A DNA stretch of 64,000 nucleotides from JABDMH01 sp050298535 (GCA_050298535.1 JBNKUI010000011.1:1-64000), one strand, 5' to 3'. Shown: positions 46,528-55,644, counted from the first letter of the stretch. Numbers and translations are program-made. The notes: generated by a model from the sequence alone, not told the origin.

Positions 46528-47373
46528 TCAAAGATCGTCAGGGTCAGGATTCAACACTTCACCGCAAAATTTGCAGTAAGAGGCATCAGGATCATGACCT
46601 TCTTTGCTGCATGCCGGACAACTCTGACCGGTGACCTTTGCATCGGCTCTTATCAGACTGGCTGAAACAATACCGGTTGGGACAGCAATGACGGCATAAC
46701 CTAATATCATAACTGCCGCCGAGAGAAATTTACCAATGTTAGTGATCGGTATGATATCACCATATCCCACGGTAGTTAGGGTGACGATAGCCCAGTAAAT
46801 GCTGGTGGGAATACTATCAAACGCAGGATTGTCCTCACCTTCGATCACATACATCAACGATCCAATGATCAAGACTAATAGGACAATGAAGTAGAGAAAG
46901 ACAGCGATCTTCTTTTTGCTTTGATTGATGGAGTCTAGAATGATTGCACCCTGAGTCATGAAAGATCCCAGCTTGAGAATCCTGAAGATCCTTAGGAGAC
47001 GCAGAGATCGTATCACAATTAAAGATTGTCCTCCGGTAATGAAAATACCCAAGTAGGTGGGCAGGAGGGCCAGAAAGTCGATGACGCCATAGAAACTTGA
47101 AGCATACTTCCATGGCTTATATACCGAATACAAACGAAGAATGTACTCAATGGTAAAGAAGACAGTAAAAACCCATTCCAGGACCCTAAGTTCAGAGCCC
47201 CATCTGATGCGGAAGCTTTCAATGCTTTCGAGCATGACTACCACAACACTCAGTGCAATCACTGCCAGTAGTATGAGATCGAAGAGCTTTCCTGCCGGTG
47301 TGTCAGATTCAAATATGATCTCATGAATCTTGAATCTAAAGCGACTGAATTTTCTCCGGCTCTGACCTGGCAT
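46528..47373 (-). CDS. Voltage-gated-type K+ channel with C-terminal zinc ribbon
   Basis: The protein has 281 residues and six transmembrane helices. It has a charged S4-like helix (IRSLRLLRIFRILKLG), a pore loop with the selectivity filter TTVGYGD and an S6 helix (SAAVMILGYAVIAVPTGIV). After S6 there is a short cytoplasmic tail with CPAC...CKFC, a typical zinc-ribbon spacing. The K+ selectivity is implied by the filter. The zinc ribbon probably aids assembly or regulation (inference). Confidence 0.88.
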   Translation of the reverse strand: MPGQSRRKFSRFRFKIHEIIFESDTPAGKLFDLILLAVIALSVVVVMLESIESFRIRWGSELRVLEWVFTVFFTIEYILRLYSVYKPWKYASSFYGVIDFLALLPTYLGIFITGGQSLIVIRSLRLLRIFRILKLGSFMTQGAIILDSINQSKKKIAVFLYFIVLLVLIIGSLMYVIEGEDNPAFDSIPTSIYWAIVTLTTVGYGDIIPITNIGKFLSAAVMILGYAVIAVPTGIVSASLIRADAKVTGQSCPACSKEGHDPDASYCKFCGEVLNPDPDDL

Positions 47374-47854
47374 TACTGACTACAAATGCTTTAGCTCTAA
47401 TATATGGGAAAGTTAGGTAGCACTTGCGATATCTTCTCACAATTCCAAGCTGTGTGATAGGCCTCCGATGTTGTATCGCGTTACTCAATCCAAATCGGTC
47501 CATTTACAGGTTGGTGATAGTGTAAGACCACATACTTTTAGCATTACCCTGAGCATGATAGTATATCTACAATCATCACAATGTCAATACTCTAAAGATT
47601 ATGAGAACGAGAATATGGTGCCGGAAGTTGGTAAATGAAGCACCATAAAAGAAAGGAGGAACACTGCAAAGTCTCTTCAACGGGATGGCCTCTAAGCACT
47701 CTTAGGGGAAAATTGACGCAGTCTCCTCCTTACTTTTACAATAAAAATAAATATAGTTAAAATCGATAAACCAATGTAATAAACAAGGAAGAATTCTGAC
47801 AATACCTTAAAAAAAATTATAATATGAGGATAAGATGGATAGGTCGGCTAGATA
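47374..47854. other. Intergenic region without protein genes
   Basis: This 481-bp region lies between two leftward genes and has no convincing protein gene. It holds the candidate structured element at 47653-47731 and, just left of it, a GGTGC...GCACC pairing at 47618-47645. The flanks are AT-rich. Confidence 0.5.
47653..47731. ncRNA. Candidate structured RNA or miniature inverted-repeat element
   Basis: AAGGAGGAACACTGC at the left end pairs with GCAGTCTCCTCCTT at the right end (about 13 pairs with one bulge). Between them CCTCTAAG and CTTAGGGG form an 8-bp hairpin (one G-U wobble) around a 4-nt loop. On the minus strand the outer stem is followed by TTCTTTT. The nested shape could be a small RNA, an attenuator/terminator of the leftward gene, or a terminal-inverted-repeat mini element. 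Confidence 0.45.
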
Positions 47855-48256
47855 TCATACAAAATCCGAGTCTTTCCAGTTCTTTCTTAATTCTTTGAGT
47901 TCCTCAAGATTAAGTTCATCAGGATCTTCTTCTCCCAGGTCGAGATATTCTTCCTGTTCATAAAATTCAGCGTGCTGTTGCTTTCGATCCATTTTTCTCA
48001 GCTCCTCCTCAATCATGCGTTCTTCCCAGTTTTTGCCAATCCCTGGAAAGCCAAATACTTCCACAGCTTCACTGGCTATGCCAATACCCCATCCTGCAAC
48101 GCAGACTAGGGTGATAAAGGGTGGCATTCTTAACGCAAAGAATAAGAGAGCCAAGAAGATACTCGTGAATATCCATGTGCTAAAATGTTTGTAGAATTGC
48201 TTGACCTTTCTCACGCGTTTTTCAGCAATTCTGTATTTCTCTTCGTCTTGTACCAT
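47855..48256 (-). CDS. 2TM-domain protein
   Basis: The protein has 133 residues. A basic N-terminus (YRIAEKRVRKVKQFYKHF) precedes two membrane helices (about residues 28-68), then the GIGKNWEERMIEEELRKM motif of the 2TM domain family and an acidic tail. In some regulators this module is fused to signalling domains. Here it stands alone. The function is unknown. Confidence 0.75.
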   Translation of the reverse strand: MVQDEEKYRIAEKRVRKVKQFYKHFSTWIFTSIFLALLFFALRMPPFITLVCVAGWGIGIASEAVEVFGFPGIGKNWEERMIEEELRKMDRKQQHAEFYEQEEYLDLGEEDPDELNLEELKELRKNWKDSDFV

Positions 48257-48350
48257 TCAGGCTATTTAGGATTGGACAAAATGTTCTTTTAGTTAACGAT
48301 AGAAGTGTATCCCTTTGTTCATTAATATGAGAATTTATTAATAATCACGT

Positions 48351-48689
48351 TCACTTTTTTCGAATACTAGCTCCCAGCCATCCACTAAGAGCACCTCCGA
48401 TGCCTCCAATCAGACCTGTCAATAGCGCGAGGATCATGCCGGAGATGCCACCAAATACCTGGCCGATCTGCTGACTTAGAAGATGATCGTTTTTCACATC
48501 CAGAAATGTAGCCATTGAAAACCAAATAAGTAATAAGGATAGGAATCCCATCAAAATACCTGTTGAAATCGTGGGTTTTAGGATATAAGTGCCCAAGAAT
48601 ACTGCAAGAAAGGTAGCCATCCAATGGAAGTATAAACCTGCGATCAGTGCGAGGAGACTAATAATAACGAAGGCAGCAATCCTAATCAT
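48351..48689 (-). CDS. Small polytopic membrane protein, unknown
   Basis: The protein has 112 residues in about three to four membrane helices, with a glycine-rich C-terminal helix (GGIGGALSGWLGAS). The start at 48689 is preferred to the ATG at 48734. It overlaps the end of the penicillin-acylase-family gene by 8 bp, so both are likely translated from one mRNA. No family was recognised. Confidence 0.55.
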   Translation of the reverse strand: MIRIAAFVIISLLALIAGLYFHWMATFLAVFLGTYILKPTISTGILMGFLSLLLIWFSMATFLDVKNDHLLSQQIGQVFGGISGMILALLTGLIGGIGGALSGWLGASIRKK

Positions 48690-51090
48690 TGTTGAATACG
48701 ATTTTCTGTGTAAGATGAGATTTGAGAGAACCACGATCTTTCACGAACCGTAGGGGGTAATAATTGCCAACGGCCCAGTCCTCTATGGTGTGTTTGTAGA
48801 AGGGGCTGCCAGGATTTCCAGATTGACCTCCGGGGTAGATACCCCACGCTTCAACTTTGGGATTGCTCAGCTTTACGATCATGCGCCATGACGGGCCATG
48901 CGTTCCTCGCATGGCATTGAGTGCTCGGGCTGTACTACCTACCTCAATATCACTGACGGAGAATGCAGGAATACGAGTCAGATGATTGATCGTGACTGGC
49001 CGATGTTTTCCATAATCATATGAGGGATCCAAAGCGAGTAAGCTGTCACAGTATTGCACTGACTTTTCAAAAGCCATTAAGGCCAGTACACCTGCATCTT
49101 CAGTGATTTCTGTGTCTTTAATGTCGAATACGGAATCTTCAGGATTTAAGTGTGACAACTCAATGGTCCGCCAGATTTCGGGAGTCGATACCTGTAAATC
49201 TTTCGAAGTACGATAGAATTCATCCCACGTGAGTCGATAGTATCTTTGGTACCAGTCATCAAAGAAAATGGGCTCAACGCGATCCTTATCGTAATGGAAA
49301 TTCCATTGTTTTATTTTGGCTTGCCATGTTGATGAAATTTCAGCATCTGCTATTAGGTCCAGAAGTATAGGACAAAAGTCAGCTGCCAGCTGGCTGTAGT
49401 TATCATTTTGAAGATGCTTCATGTCTTCAACAGTCCAATTCGATCTTTCCGCCAATTTTTGATTTAGTGTGCGGCTTCTATAGTCCTCAAAGTATCCATA
49501 ATAATAGTAGGGATATGTTGTATCAGTAGAATGTTGGTTGGCACTCGAGATGAAGCCTCGATCTGGGTTTTTTACCATAGGCGTGCGATCAAACGGAATC
49601 CGTCCTAACCAATCGTTGCTGCTTTTTGCTCCATCCAGGATCATTTTGCCTTGCCCTGGTCGTTTAATGGGAAAGCTTCCCTGTACTTTGATCGCAATAT
49701 CGCCCGTTGTGCAGGCAAAAGCAAAGTTCTGAGGTGGTGTGGTGAATGACTTTAGGCTTTCAATGTAGTCGTCGTAGCCTCGGGATTTATTGAGGCTACT
49801 AAATGTTTGATTGATGCAGGTCTCCAATGCGACATGTGGCAGCCACTTCAATGCAAGATCAATAGAATCATTGTGCAATATCGGCCCCCAATGGGTGAAA
49901 AAAATGGTATCTGTCACCGTTTCCCCCCCTTTAATAAGGTATTGTTCGATGCTGGGTATTGCATCATATGTCTTACCATCAATGATGTATTGTTCTTTCT
50001 TTTCATCTGACCACTGAATGGCATAGAGGTCTGAAACATCATGTCCTACGTTCGTTTGTCCCCAGGCAATATGTTCATTAAAGCCTATAATGACATTGGG
50101 GATGCCCGGAAATGAGACACCATAAGTATTCATGTCTGCAGATGCTAGGTGAAGTTCGTACCATACAGATGGTAATGAAAGTGATAAATGGGGATCGTTG
50201 CAGAGAATGGTAGCACCATCCCTGGTCATGGAAGGGCCTACCGCCCAATTGTTGCTGCCTATATGGGGAGGCGCATCATTTACATGGTGAGATCCAATTA
50301 CCTTATCTAGTGGCTGAGGTGTTTCCTCAATTTCCACATCGTTGAAAGGCCATTTCACAGATTTTGGAATAATGGGGGATTGCAGTGGATTCCATTCAGG
50401 AAACAAGTATTCATACTGAGCTTCCCCGAGGAGTTTTTGAGTATTTGTGTTGGCAATGTCTTCGTTTCTGCCACAGAGGGAGAGGTTCATGGACATCATG
50501 ACCAAGGCAGTTTTGAGGACTGACCAGGGTTCGGGCTTATAGTTTAGGAGTTTGAATTCCAGTGGCCAGTCTTTCCTCTCTAGTGAATTTACATATGCAT
50601 TCACACCAGCCGTGTATGCCCGTAGGTCTTCATAGTCAGGACACTTTTTCCATTCTGCGACAAACTTCTGAGCCGTCCATCCCATACCCATTTTACGCAT
50701 TCTGATATCATTGGCCAATAATCGCTCTCCAAGTATCTCTGCCAGCCGGCCACTTGCCTGTCGACTGACGATGTCCATTTGCCAAAGTCTATGTCGTGCG
50801 TGTGTAAATCCCGTTGCGAAGTGGAGGTCCTTACTTTCTCCGGTGAAAATATGTGGGACAAGCCGGTCGTCGTACCAAATCTCTGTAGGAGAGGAGAGTC
50901 CGCTATATGTCATGTTGATCTCCTTCGTTAGATCACGGTCCTCTGCATTCTGCCAAAATCCATCGAATGGGTTCAGAAATCCACCCACAGGTGGAATGCT
51001 GTTGCCACCGAGCATCAATGCTGTATTGAGGAAATATAGATATGGTCCCAGCAGTGCAGCCGGTATGAATGTACGGATGAACTTTTGCAT
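48682..51090 (-). CDS. Penicillin acylase family (Ntn-hydrolase) protein
   Basis: The protein has 802 residues. An N-terminal hydrophobic signal or anchor precedes the alpha part with THARHRLWQMD. The autoprocessing site is S279 in HIGSNNWAVGP, where the new N-terminal serine acts as nucleophile, followed by the DPHLSLSLPSVWYELHL segment of the beta part. The length is typical for the unprocessed precursor. Such enzymes cleave amides, including acyl-homoserine lactones. The substrate here is unknown. It lies 36 bp after the GH13-like gene on the same strand. Confidence 0.87.
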   Translation of the reverse strand: MQKFIRTFIPAALLGPYLYFLNTALMLGGNSIPPVGGFLNPFDGFWQNAEDRDLTKEINMTYSGLSSPTEIWYDDRLVPHIFTGESKDLHFATGFTHARHRLWQMDIVSRQASGRLAEILGERLLANDIRMRKMGMGWTAQKFVAEWKKCPDYEDLRAYTAGVNAYVNSLERKDWPLEFKLLNYKPEPWSVLKTALVMMSMNLSLCGRNEDIANTNTQKLLGEAQYEYLFPEWNPLQSPIIPKSVKWPFNDVEIEETPQPLDKVIGSHHVNDAPPHIGSNNWAVGPSMTRDGATILCNDPHLSLSLPSVWYELHLASADMNTYGVSFPGIPNVIIGFNEHIAWGQTNVGHDVSDLYAIQWSDEKKEQYIIDGKTYDAIPSIEQYLIKGGETVTDTIFFTHWGPILHNDSIDLALKWLPHVALETCINQTFSSLNKSRGYDDYIESLKSFTTPPQNFAFACTTGDIAIKVQGSFPIKRPGQGKMILDGAKSSNDWLGRIPFDRTPMVKNPDRGFISSANQHSTDTTYPYYYYGYFEDYRSRTLNQKLAERSNWTVEDMKHLQNDNYSQLAADFCPILLDLIADAEISSTWQAKIKQWNFHYDKDRVEPIFFDDWYQRYYRLTWDEFYRTSKDLQVSTPEIWRTIELSHLNPEDSVFDIKDTEITEDAGVLALMAFEKSVQYCDSLLALDPSYDYGKHRPVTINHLTRIPAFSVSDIEVGSTARALNAMRGTHGPSWRMIVKLSNPKVEAWGIYPGGQSGNPGSPFYKHTIEDWAVGNYYPLRFVKDRGSLKSHLTQKIVFNND

Positions 51091-51126
51091 TACCTCATCA
51101 ATATAGCGAATCTCGACAATCTAGGC

Positions 51127-52596
51127 TTACTCAATTAGGATGGATGGATTAGCTGCTATGCGAAACTCCCAGGGTTGCAGAGATAATGCGCTTCCTTCGT
51201 TAATGTTCAGGTCCTGACCTGTAAATAGATCTGATACAATGCGAACCGATTTTTTGAAAGTAATCTGAGCAGGCTGCGGTGTGCAATTGACAATCAAGAC
51301 CACCGTTTGACCATCGAGCTCACGTTCCATGGCAAATACGGTTTCAGAATCTGCAATAACCTCAAGAGGACCACCATATTTCCCATTCCATAGTGCCCGA
51401 TTGTAGTCCTTTAGCTGTAATAGGCCCAGGTAAAGGCGATTAATTTCTTCATCGATCTCCCAAGTTAGCGGAGTATTGTCCTCGAAGGCTCCCATTATCT
51501 GAGCTTCCTGTCCATTGTAGATCAAGGGAATTCCATCGAGAAGAAAAGTGAGCGCTGTAAAAGCTTTATAGGAAGGGCCAAATATGGTGGCAGGATTTTC
51601 ACCAGAAGCTTGTAATTGGGCATTGGTTAGAAAGTTAGCATGGGTGTATCCCACTGGATGTGTACTCCGATCATTTTCAATGTATTGGATCAGGTCCCCC
51701 ACATTAGCTTCTCCGGCAGACATGTCTTTCAGCAATTGGTAAAGGCTCCAGGCATAATCTGTTTGAAAGCATTGCTCAAGGTGCGGGATATGTCCAGAAG
51801 TTGCAGTCAACATATAGACAGGCTTGATGCTTTCCAGTCCCGTGCGCACATCAGCCCAAAAGTCATCAGGGACAAAGTCGGATTGGACACAACGGAAGCC
51901 ATCTATTTCCGCCGCGCGCAGCCAGTATTTCATCGATTCGATAATGGTATTGCGCAGAGGCTCTACGGTAAAGTCCAGCGCAGCGGCATAATGAACATCC
52001 GTCGAATTGCCATTGCCATCCACAACATGAGTTATAGTATCCGCTTTCTTCAGGTACCATTCTGGATGTGATTGCACCCAGGGATGATCCCAGGCGGTCT
52101 GATTAGCCACCCAGTCGAGTATCACATATATTTGATTTCGCTTCAGTTCAATAACGAGGCTCTTGAAATCCTCAAAGGAGCCCAGCTCAGGATCGATCTT
52201 GGTGAAGTCGGCAATGGCGTAGGGATGTCCGTCAGGAGTTTCTCGTCGATCTAATCCTACCGGATATACAGGAAGAAAATTTATGACATTGACACCTAGC
52301 GCCTTGAGTCGGGGTATGTGTTCTCGAAAAGCATTGAACGTCCCTTCTGCTGTATAGCGGCGAAGGTCGACTTGATAAATGCTGGCATTTCGTACCCACA
52401 ACGGATAGTTCATTTTACGCATGTCAAACATACGCGATTTGGAAGCATCGTTAGGGGATACGCTGTCAGAGGATTGGTCTGATGCACAGCCCATGATCAA
52501 AAAAAGCAAGGTAAGTATGATTGATGCGACCCGGTAAGGTCTAGTTATAGTGAATCGTAATGGAGCTATTGGATGGAATTTTATGATTTGTATCAT
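51127..52596 (-). CDS. GH13 alpha-amylase-like lipoprotein lacking the catalytic triad (probable pseudoenzyme)
   Basis: The protein has about 489 residues. The lipobox IMGCASDQ follows a hydrophobic run, predicting a lipoprotein. The TIM-barrel frame is clear: NASIYQVDLRRYTAEGTF, LGVNVINFLPVYPVG, YVILDWVANQT, AEIDGFRC and GIPLIYNGQE. Yet the nucleophile position in GFRCxx is V237 instead of Asp, the acid/base position after VYML is A265 instead of Glu, and the NHD aspartate is Q327 (FLTNAQLQ). It overlaps the GH65 gene end by 56 bp from the start at 52596. Starts at 52638 and 52623 are also possible. Confidence 0.8.
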   Translation of the reverse strand: MIQIIKFHPIAPLRFTITRPYRVASIILTLLFLIMGCASDQSSDSVSPNDASKSRMFDMRKMNYPLWVRNASIYQVDLRRYTAEGTFNAFREHIPRLKALGVNVINFLPVYPVGLDRRETPDGHPYAIADFTKIDPELGSFEDFKSLVIELKRNQIYVILDWVANQTAWDHPWVQSHPEWYLKKADTITHVVDGNGNSTDVHYAAALDFTVEPLRNTIIESMKYWLRAAEIDGFRCVQSDFVPDDFWADVRTGLESIKPVYMLTATSGHIPHLEQCFQTDYAWSLYQLLKDMSAGEANVGDLIQYIENDRSTHPVGYTHANFLTNAQLQASGENPATIFGPSYKAFTALTFLLDGIPLIYNGQEAQIMGAFEDNTPLTWEIDEEINRLYLGLLQLKDYNRALWNGKYGGPLEVIADSETVFAMERELDGQTVVLIVNCTPQPAQITFKKSVRIVSDLFTGQDLNINEGSALSLQPWEFRIAANPSILIE

Positions 52597-54835
52597 CAAC
52601 TTGAATTGAAATTTCAGACCCATGATTTGAAACCTCAAGTTTAGCAGGATCTAGGGAGATCTCCAAAATTCGTTTCCGAAACTGAATATGAAATTTGTAG
52701 GATTTCCATTGAGCAGGACAGAAAGGATGAAAAGTCAGCATATTGTCCTGCACGCGCAAACCGGCAAATCCTTCTACGATGCTCATCCATGTGCCGGCCA
52801 TACTGGTGATATGACATCCGTCTTCTGAGTCATTATTGTAGTCATCCAGGTCCAGTCGTGCGGTGCGAAGGTACATCTCATAGGCTTTATCATAGTCTCC
52901 AATCCTAGCTGCCAGTATGGAGTGGACACAAGGTGACAGCGAGGATTCATGTACCGTCATAGGCTCATAGAATCTGAAGTTCTGTTCGATCATTTCGGTA
53001 GTGAAGTGGGATTCAAAAAAGTAAAGACCCTGCAGCACATCGGCCTGCTTTATAAAGCAAGAGCGGAGGATGCGATCCCAACTCCAATACTGATTGATGG
53101 GTCTCTGCTCTTTGGGGATCTGTGAAGCGGGCTTTAGATCCTTGTCCATATACCCTTCCTGCTGGATAAATATGCCAGATTCATCTTCTGGTAAATAGAG
53201 ATTGTCACCTACTTCTACCCAGTGGAGTAACTCTTCTTGACTCAATTTTAACTTGTCAAACCACTCTTCTCTTAGGGTGTCTTGCATTTCAGTCAGTGAG
53301 TTGCTGGTGAATCGCAAACACCAACGCGCAATGAAATTGGTATACCAGTTGTTATTGACATTGTTTTCATATTCATTAGGTCCCGTCACTCCGTGTATGA
53401 CATAGCACTGTTTGGGAACAGAAAAATGGACGCGCTGGACCCAAAATCTGGCAATGGCAACGAGGACTTCGATCCCTTTTTGGTCTAAATAGTCCCGTCG
53501 GCCCGTGTAGGTCATTTCACGATAGATGGCATAGGCAATAGCTCCGTTTCGATGGATCTCCTCGAATGTGATTTCCCATTCATTATGACACTCTTCACCG
53601 TTGATGGTCACCATCGGATACAGTGCGGCACCTTTATCGAATCCCAGAAGTGCGGCATTTTCGATCGCTTTTTCGAGATGCCGATATCGGTACTCAAGCA
53701 AGTTTCGGGCGACCCCCTCCTCAGCGGTTGAAAGGTAGAAGGGTAAGCAATAAGCTTCAGTGTCCCAATATGTGCTACCACCATACTTTTCTCCCGTGAA
53801 CCCTTTTGGACCGATGTTGAGTCGCGGATCCTCTCCTGTATAGGTTTGATTGAGTTGAAAAATATTAAATCGTATGCCTTGCTGAGCCGCGATATCCCCC
53901 TCAATCACAATATCACTTTGATGCCACTTATGATGCCAGGATGCCACATGACTATCCACCATCTCATCGAATCCCACCATCATCCAATTTTCCAAATCGT
54001 GAAAACTAGTCTGCCACAGACTCTCCAGATCATGATAAAAGGAAGTATGTATACCCACAAATTTATCAAGACGCACGCAGTCACCTTCTGAAAGGCCACA
54101 AGACCAATAGTGTCTAATTTTCTTATCCCCATTGCGAGTGTCAATTGCCTGGAGACGTTTATCAGAGAGGAAACAGTTTTGCATTGCGGAGTATTGAACC
54201 ACAAACTCAGTGCGTTTAGTCTCACATTGTAGCTGAATGATATCTGAAGTTGTACGGGTTTCATACTTATGCCAGAATTGCTCATTATAATTTGCATCAG
54301 CATTCATTACATCGCCATTGATACCTGATTGGATCTCAATGGCGGCGATTCCTGCTTCCAAGGTGACTTCATATCGAAGCAAAGCAAGGTCCTTTTCCTG
54401 ATAGTGGCAAAGTCGGGTAGACTCGACGGCAATGATTACATTGGATTGAGGCATACGCGCCCGATATGCAATATGCAAGAGGCCTTTTTGCATATCGAGA
54501 ATACGCTTGTATTCAAGAATATCCCAGGTCTTCAGGTTGAGTTCAACTTGATTGATCTTGATATGAAGATCACACCAATCCGGTGCATTTAGCACTTTCG
54601 CAAAGTACTCTGGATAGCCGTTCTTCCACCATCCAACACGAGTTTTGTCAGGATAATAGATGCCGGCTATATAAGTACCTTGAAGAGTAGGGCCAGTATA
54701 TTTTTCAGCGTAGTAGGCTCGTTGACCATGACGTCCATTTCCAATAGAACAAAGACTTTCTGCGATCTGCTGAGTGCTCTCATCGTACCGGTACTCAATG
54801 ATTTTCCAGGGATGATGTTTGATAAAGGACTTCAT
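52541..54835 (-). CDS. Glycoside hydrolase family 65 phosphorylase (maltose phosphorylase-like)
   Basis: The protein has about 764 residues. An N-terminal beta-sandwich (GNGRHGQRAYYAEKYTGPTLQGTYIAG) is followed by a linker and an (alpha/alpha)6 barrel with YGGSTYWDTEAYCLPFYL. The catalytic acid lies in ECHNEWEITFEEIHRNG (residues about 415-430), and the phosphate-site region GVTGPNEYENNVNNNWYTN follows. GH65 phosphorylases split maltose (or trehalose, kojibiose) into glucose and beta-glucose 1-phosphate. The HNEWEITFEEIHR form fits maltose phosphorylase. The pgmB neighbour supports this. Confidence 0.88.
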   Translation of the reverse strand: MKSFIKHHPWKIIEYRYDESTQQIAESLCSIGNGRHGQRAYYAEKYTGPTLQGTYIAGIYYPDKTRVGWWKNGYPEYFAKVLNAPDWCDLHIKINQVELNLKTWDILEYKRILDMQKGLLHIAYRARMPQSNVIIAVESTRLCHYQEKDLALLRYEVTLEAGIAAIEIQSGINGDVMNADANYNEQFWHKYETRTTSDIIQLQCETKRTEFVVQYSAMQNCFLSDKRLQAIDTRNGDKKIRHYWSCGLSEGDCVRLDKFVGIHTSFYHDLESLWQTSFHDLENWMMVGFDEMVDSHVASWHHKWHQSDIVIEGDIAAQQGIRFNIFQLNQTYTGEDPRLNIGPKGFTGEKYGGSTYWDTEAYCLPFYLSTAEEGVARNLLEYRYRHLEKAIENAALLGFDKGAALYPMVTINGEECHNEWEITFEEIHRNGAIAYAIYREMTYTGRRDYLDQKGIEVLVAIARFWVQRVHFSVPKQCYVIHGVTGPNEYENNVNNNWYTNFIARWCLRFTSNSLTEMQDTLREEWFDKLKLSQEELLHWVEVGDNLYLPEDESGIFIQQEGYMDKDLKPASQIPKEQRPINQYWSWDRILRSCFIKQADVLQGLYFFESHFTTEMIEQNFRFYEPMTVHESSLSPCVHSILAARIGDYDKAYEMYLRTARLDLDDYNNDSEDGCHITSMAGTWMSIVEGFAGLRVQDNMLTFHPFCPAQWKSYKFHIQFRKRILEISLDPAKLEVSNHGSEISIQVDDTNHKIPSNSSITIHYN

Positions 54836-54848
54836 GGTAAGTATCAAA

Positions 54849-55505
54849 TTAAATGCACTCTAGAATGCTTTCAGGGGTTTGGTTGAGTAATGTATCGATC
54901 ACTAAATCAGCGGCACCCAGGCTCAGAGAATCTCCGATACCCACAGTGTGCATTCCAGCTTCCTGGGCGGCCTGGATACCCTTGGCTGCGTCCTCCAAAA
55001 CCAGACATTGGTCAGGACGCACACAAAGCTTACGGGCTGCTAATAAAAATCCCTCCGGATCCGGTTTGCCATGTGCGACCATGTTGCCATCAATCATTAC
55101 GTCAAAAGAAGAGGTAAGTTCCAACTGACGTATGATTGCAACGGCATTTTTGCTGGCAGATCCCAGTGCAATCAAATAGTTTTCTTGGCGAGCTAATTTG
55201 ATAAATGACTGAACACCTGGCAATGTATCGCGATTGGTTATTTCTTGTATACTTTCCAGGTACCAGGAGTTTTTCTTTGCACACATATCGATTTTTTCGT
55301 CTTCAGATCGAGTCTCACCCGCTAATTCCAGAATGATTTCCAGTGAATGCATGCGACTAGCTCCCTTAAGCTGTTCATTGTCGGCTTCTGTAAATTCAAA
55401 TCCGAAGGAACGGCACAAGCGTTGCCATGATCTGTAGTGATATCTGGCAGTGTCTACAATGACTCCATCCAGATCAAAAATAAATGCGGCTATAGTTGAT
55501 TTCAT
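54849..55505 (-). CDS. pgmB: Beta-phosphoglucomutase (HAD family)
   Basis: The protein has 218 residues from the start at 55505. The catalytic D11-x-D13 is in FDLDGVIVDTARYHY, with LKGASR, LGSASKNA, GKPDPEGFL and LEDAAKGIQAA. It converts beta-glucose 1-phosphate to glucose 6-phosphate and so acts straight after the GH65 phosphorylase, which starts 13 bp downstream. A TACTTTTG element lies 5 bp upstream of the ATG. An earlier ATG at 55547 gives an unlikely leader. Confidence 0.92.
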   Translation of the reverse strand: MKSTIAAFIFDLDGVIVDTARYHYRSWQRLCRSFGFEFTEADNEQLKGASRMHSLEIILELAGETRSEDEKIDMCAKKNSWYLESIQEITNRDTLPGVQSFIKLARQENYLIALGSASKNAVAIIRQLELTSSFDVMIDGNMVAHGKPDPEGFLLAARKLCVRPDQCLVLEDAAKGIQAAQEAGMHTVGIGDSLSLGAADLVIDTLLNQTPESILECI

Positions 55506-55510
55506 AGAGG

Positions 55511-55518
55511 CAAAAGTA
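55511..55518 (-). promoter_or_regulatory. Candidate -7 element TACTTTTG before pgmB
   Basis: On the minus strand an exact TAnnTTTG ends 5 bp before the pgmB ATG at 55505. If active, it gives an almost leaderless transcript of the pgmB-GH65-GH13 cluster and confirms 55505 as the start. Confidence 0.45.
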
Positions 55519-55644
55519 GCATTCCCATACCACATACTGATAGTCAAACTTCCAGCATTTCAGGCAGAAAGCGAAGCCAAATAAATCCAAAATTCGTGAT
55601 GTCCAAACAGGTGCCAGGTCTGTACATGCCACCTGCTGATGACA

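Noticed and set aside
47653..47731. Simple intrinsic terminator
   Set aside because: The outer stem has a loop of about 50 nt with its own hairpin and lies over 120 bp from the nearest stop codon, so a plain terminator is not the best reading, though it was not excluded.
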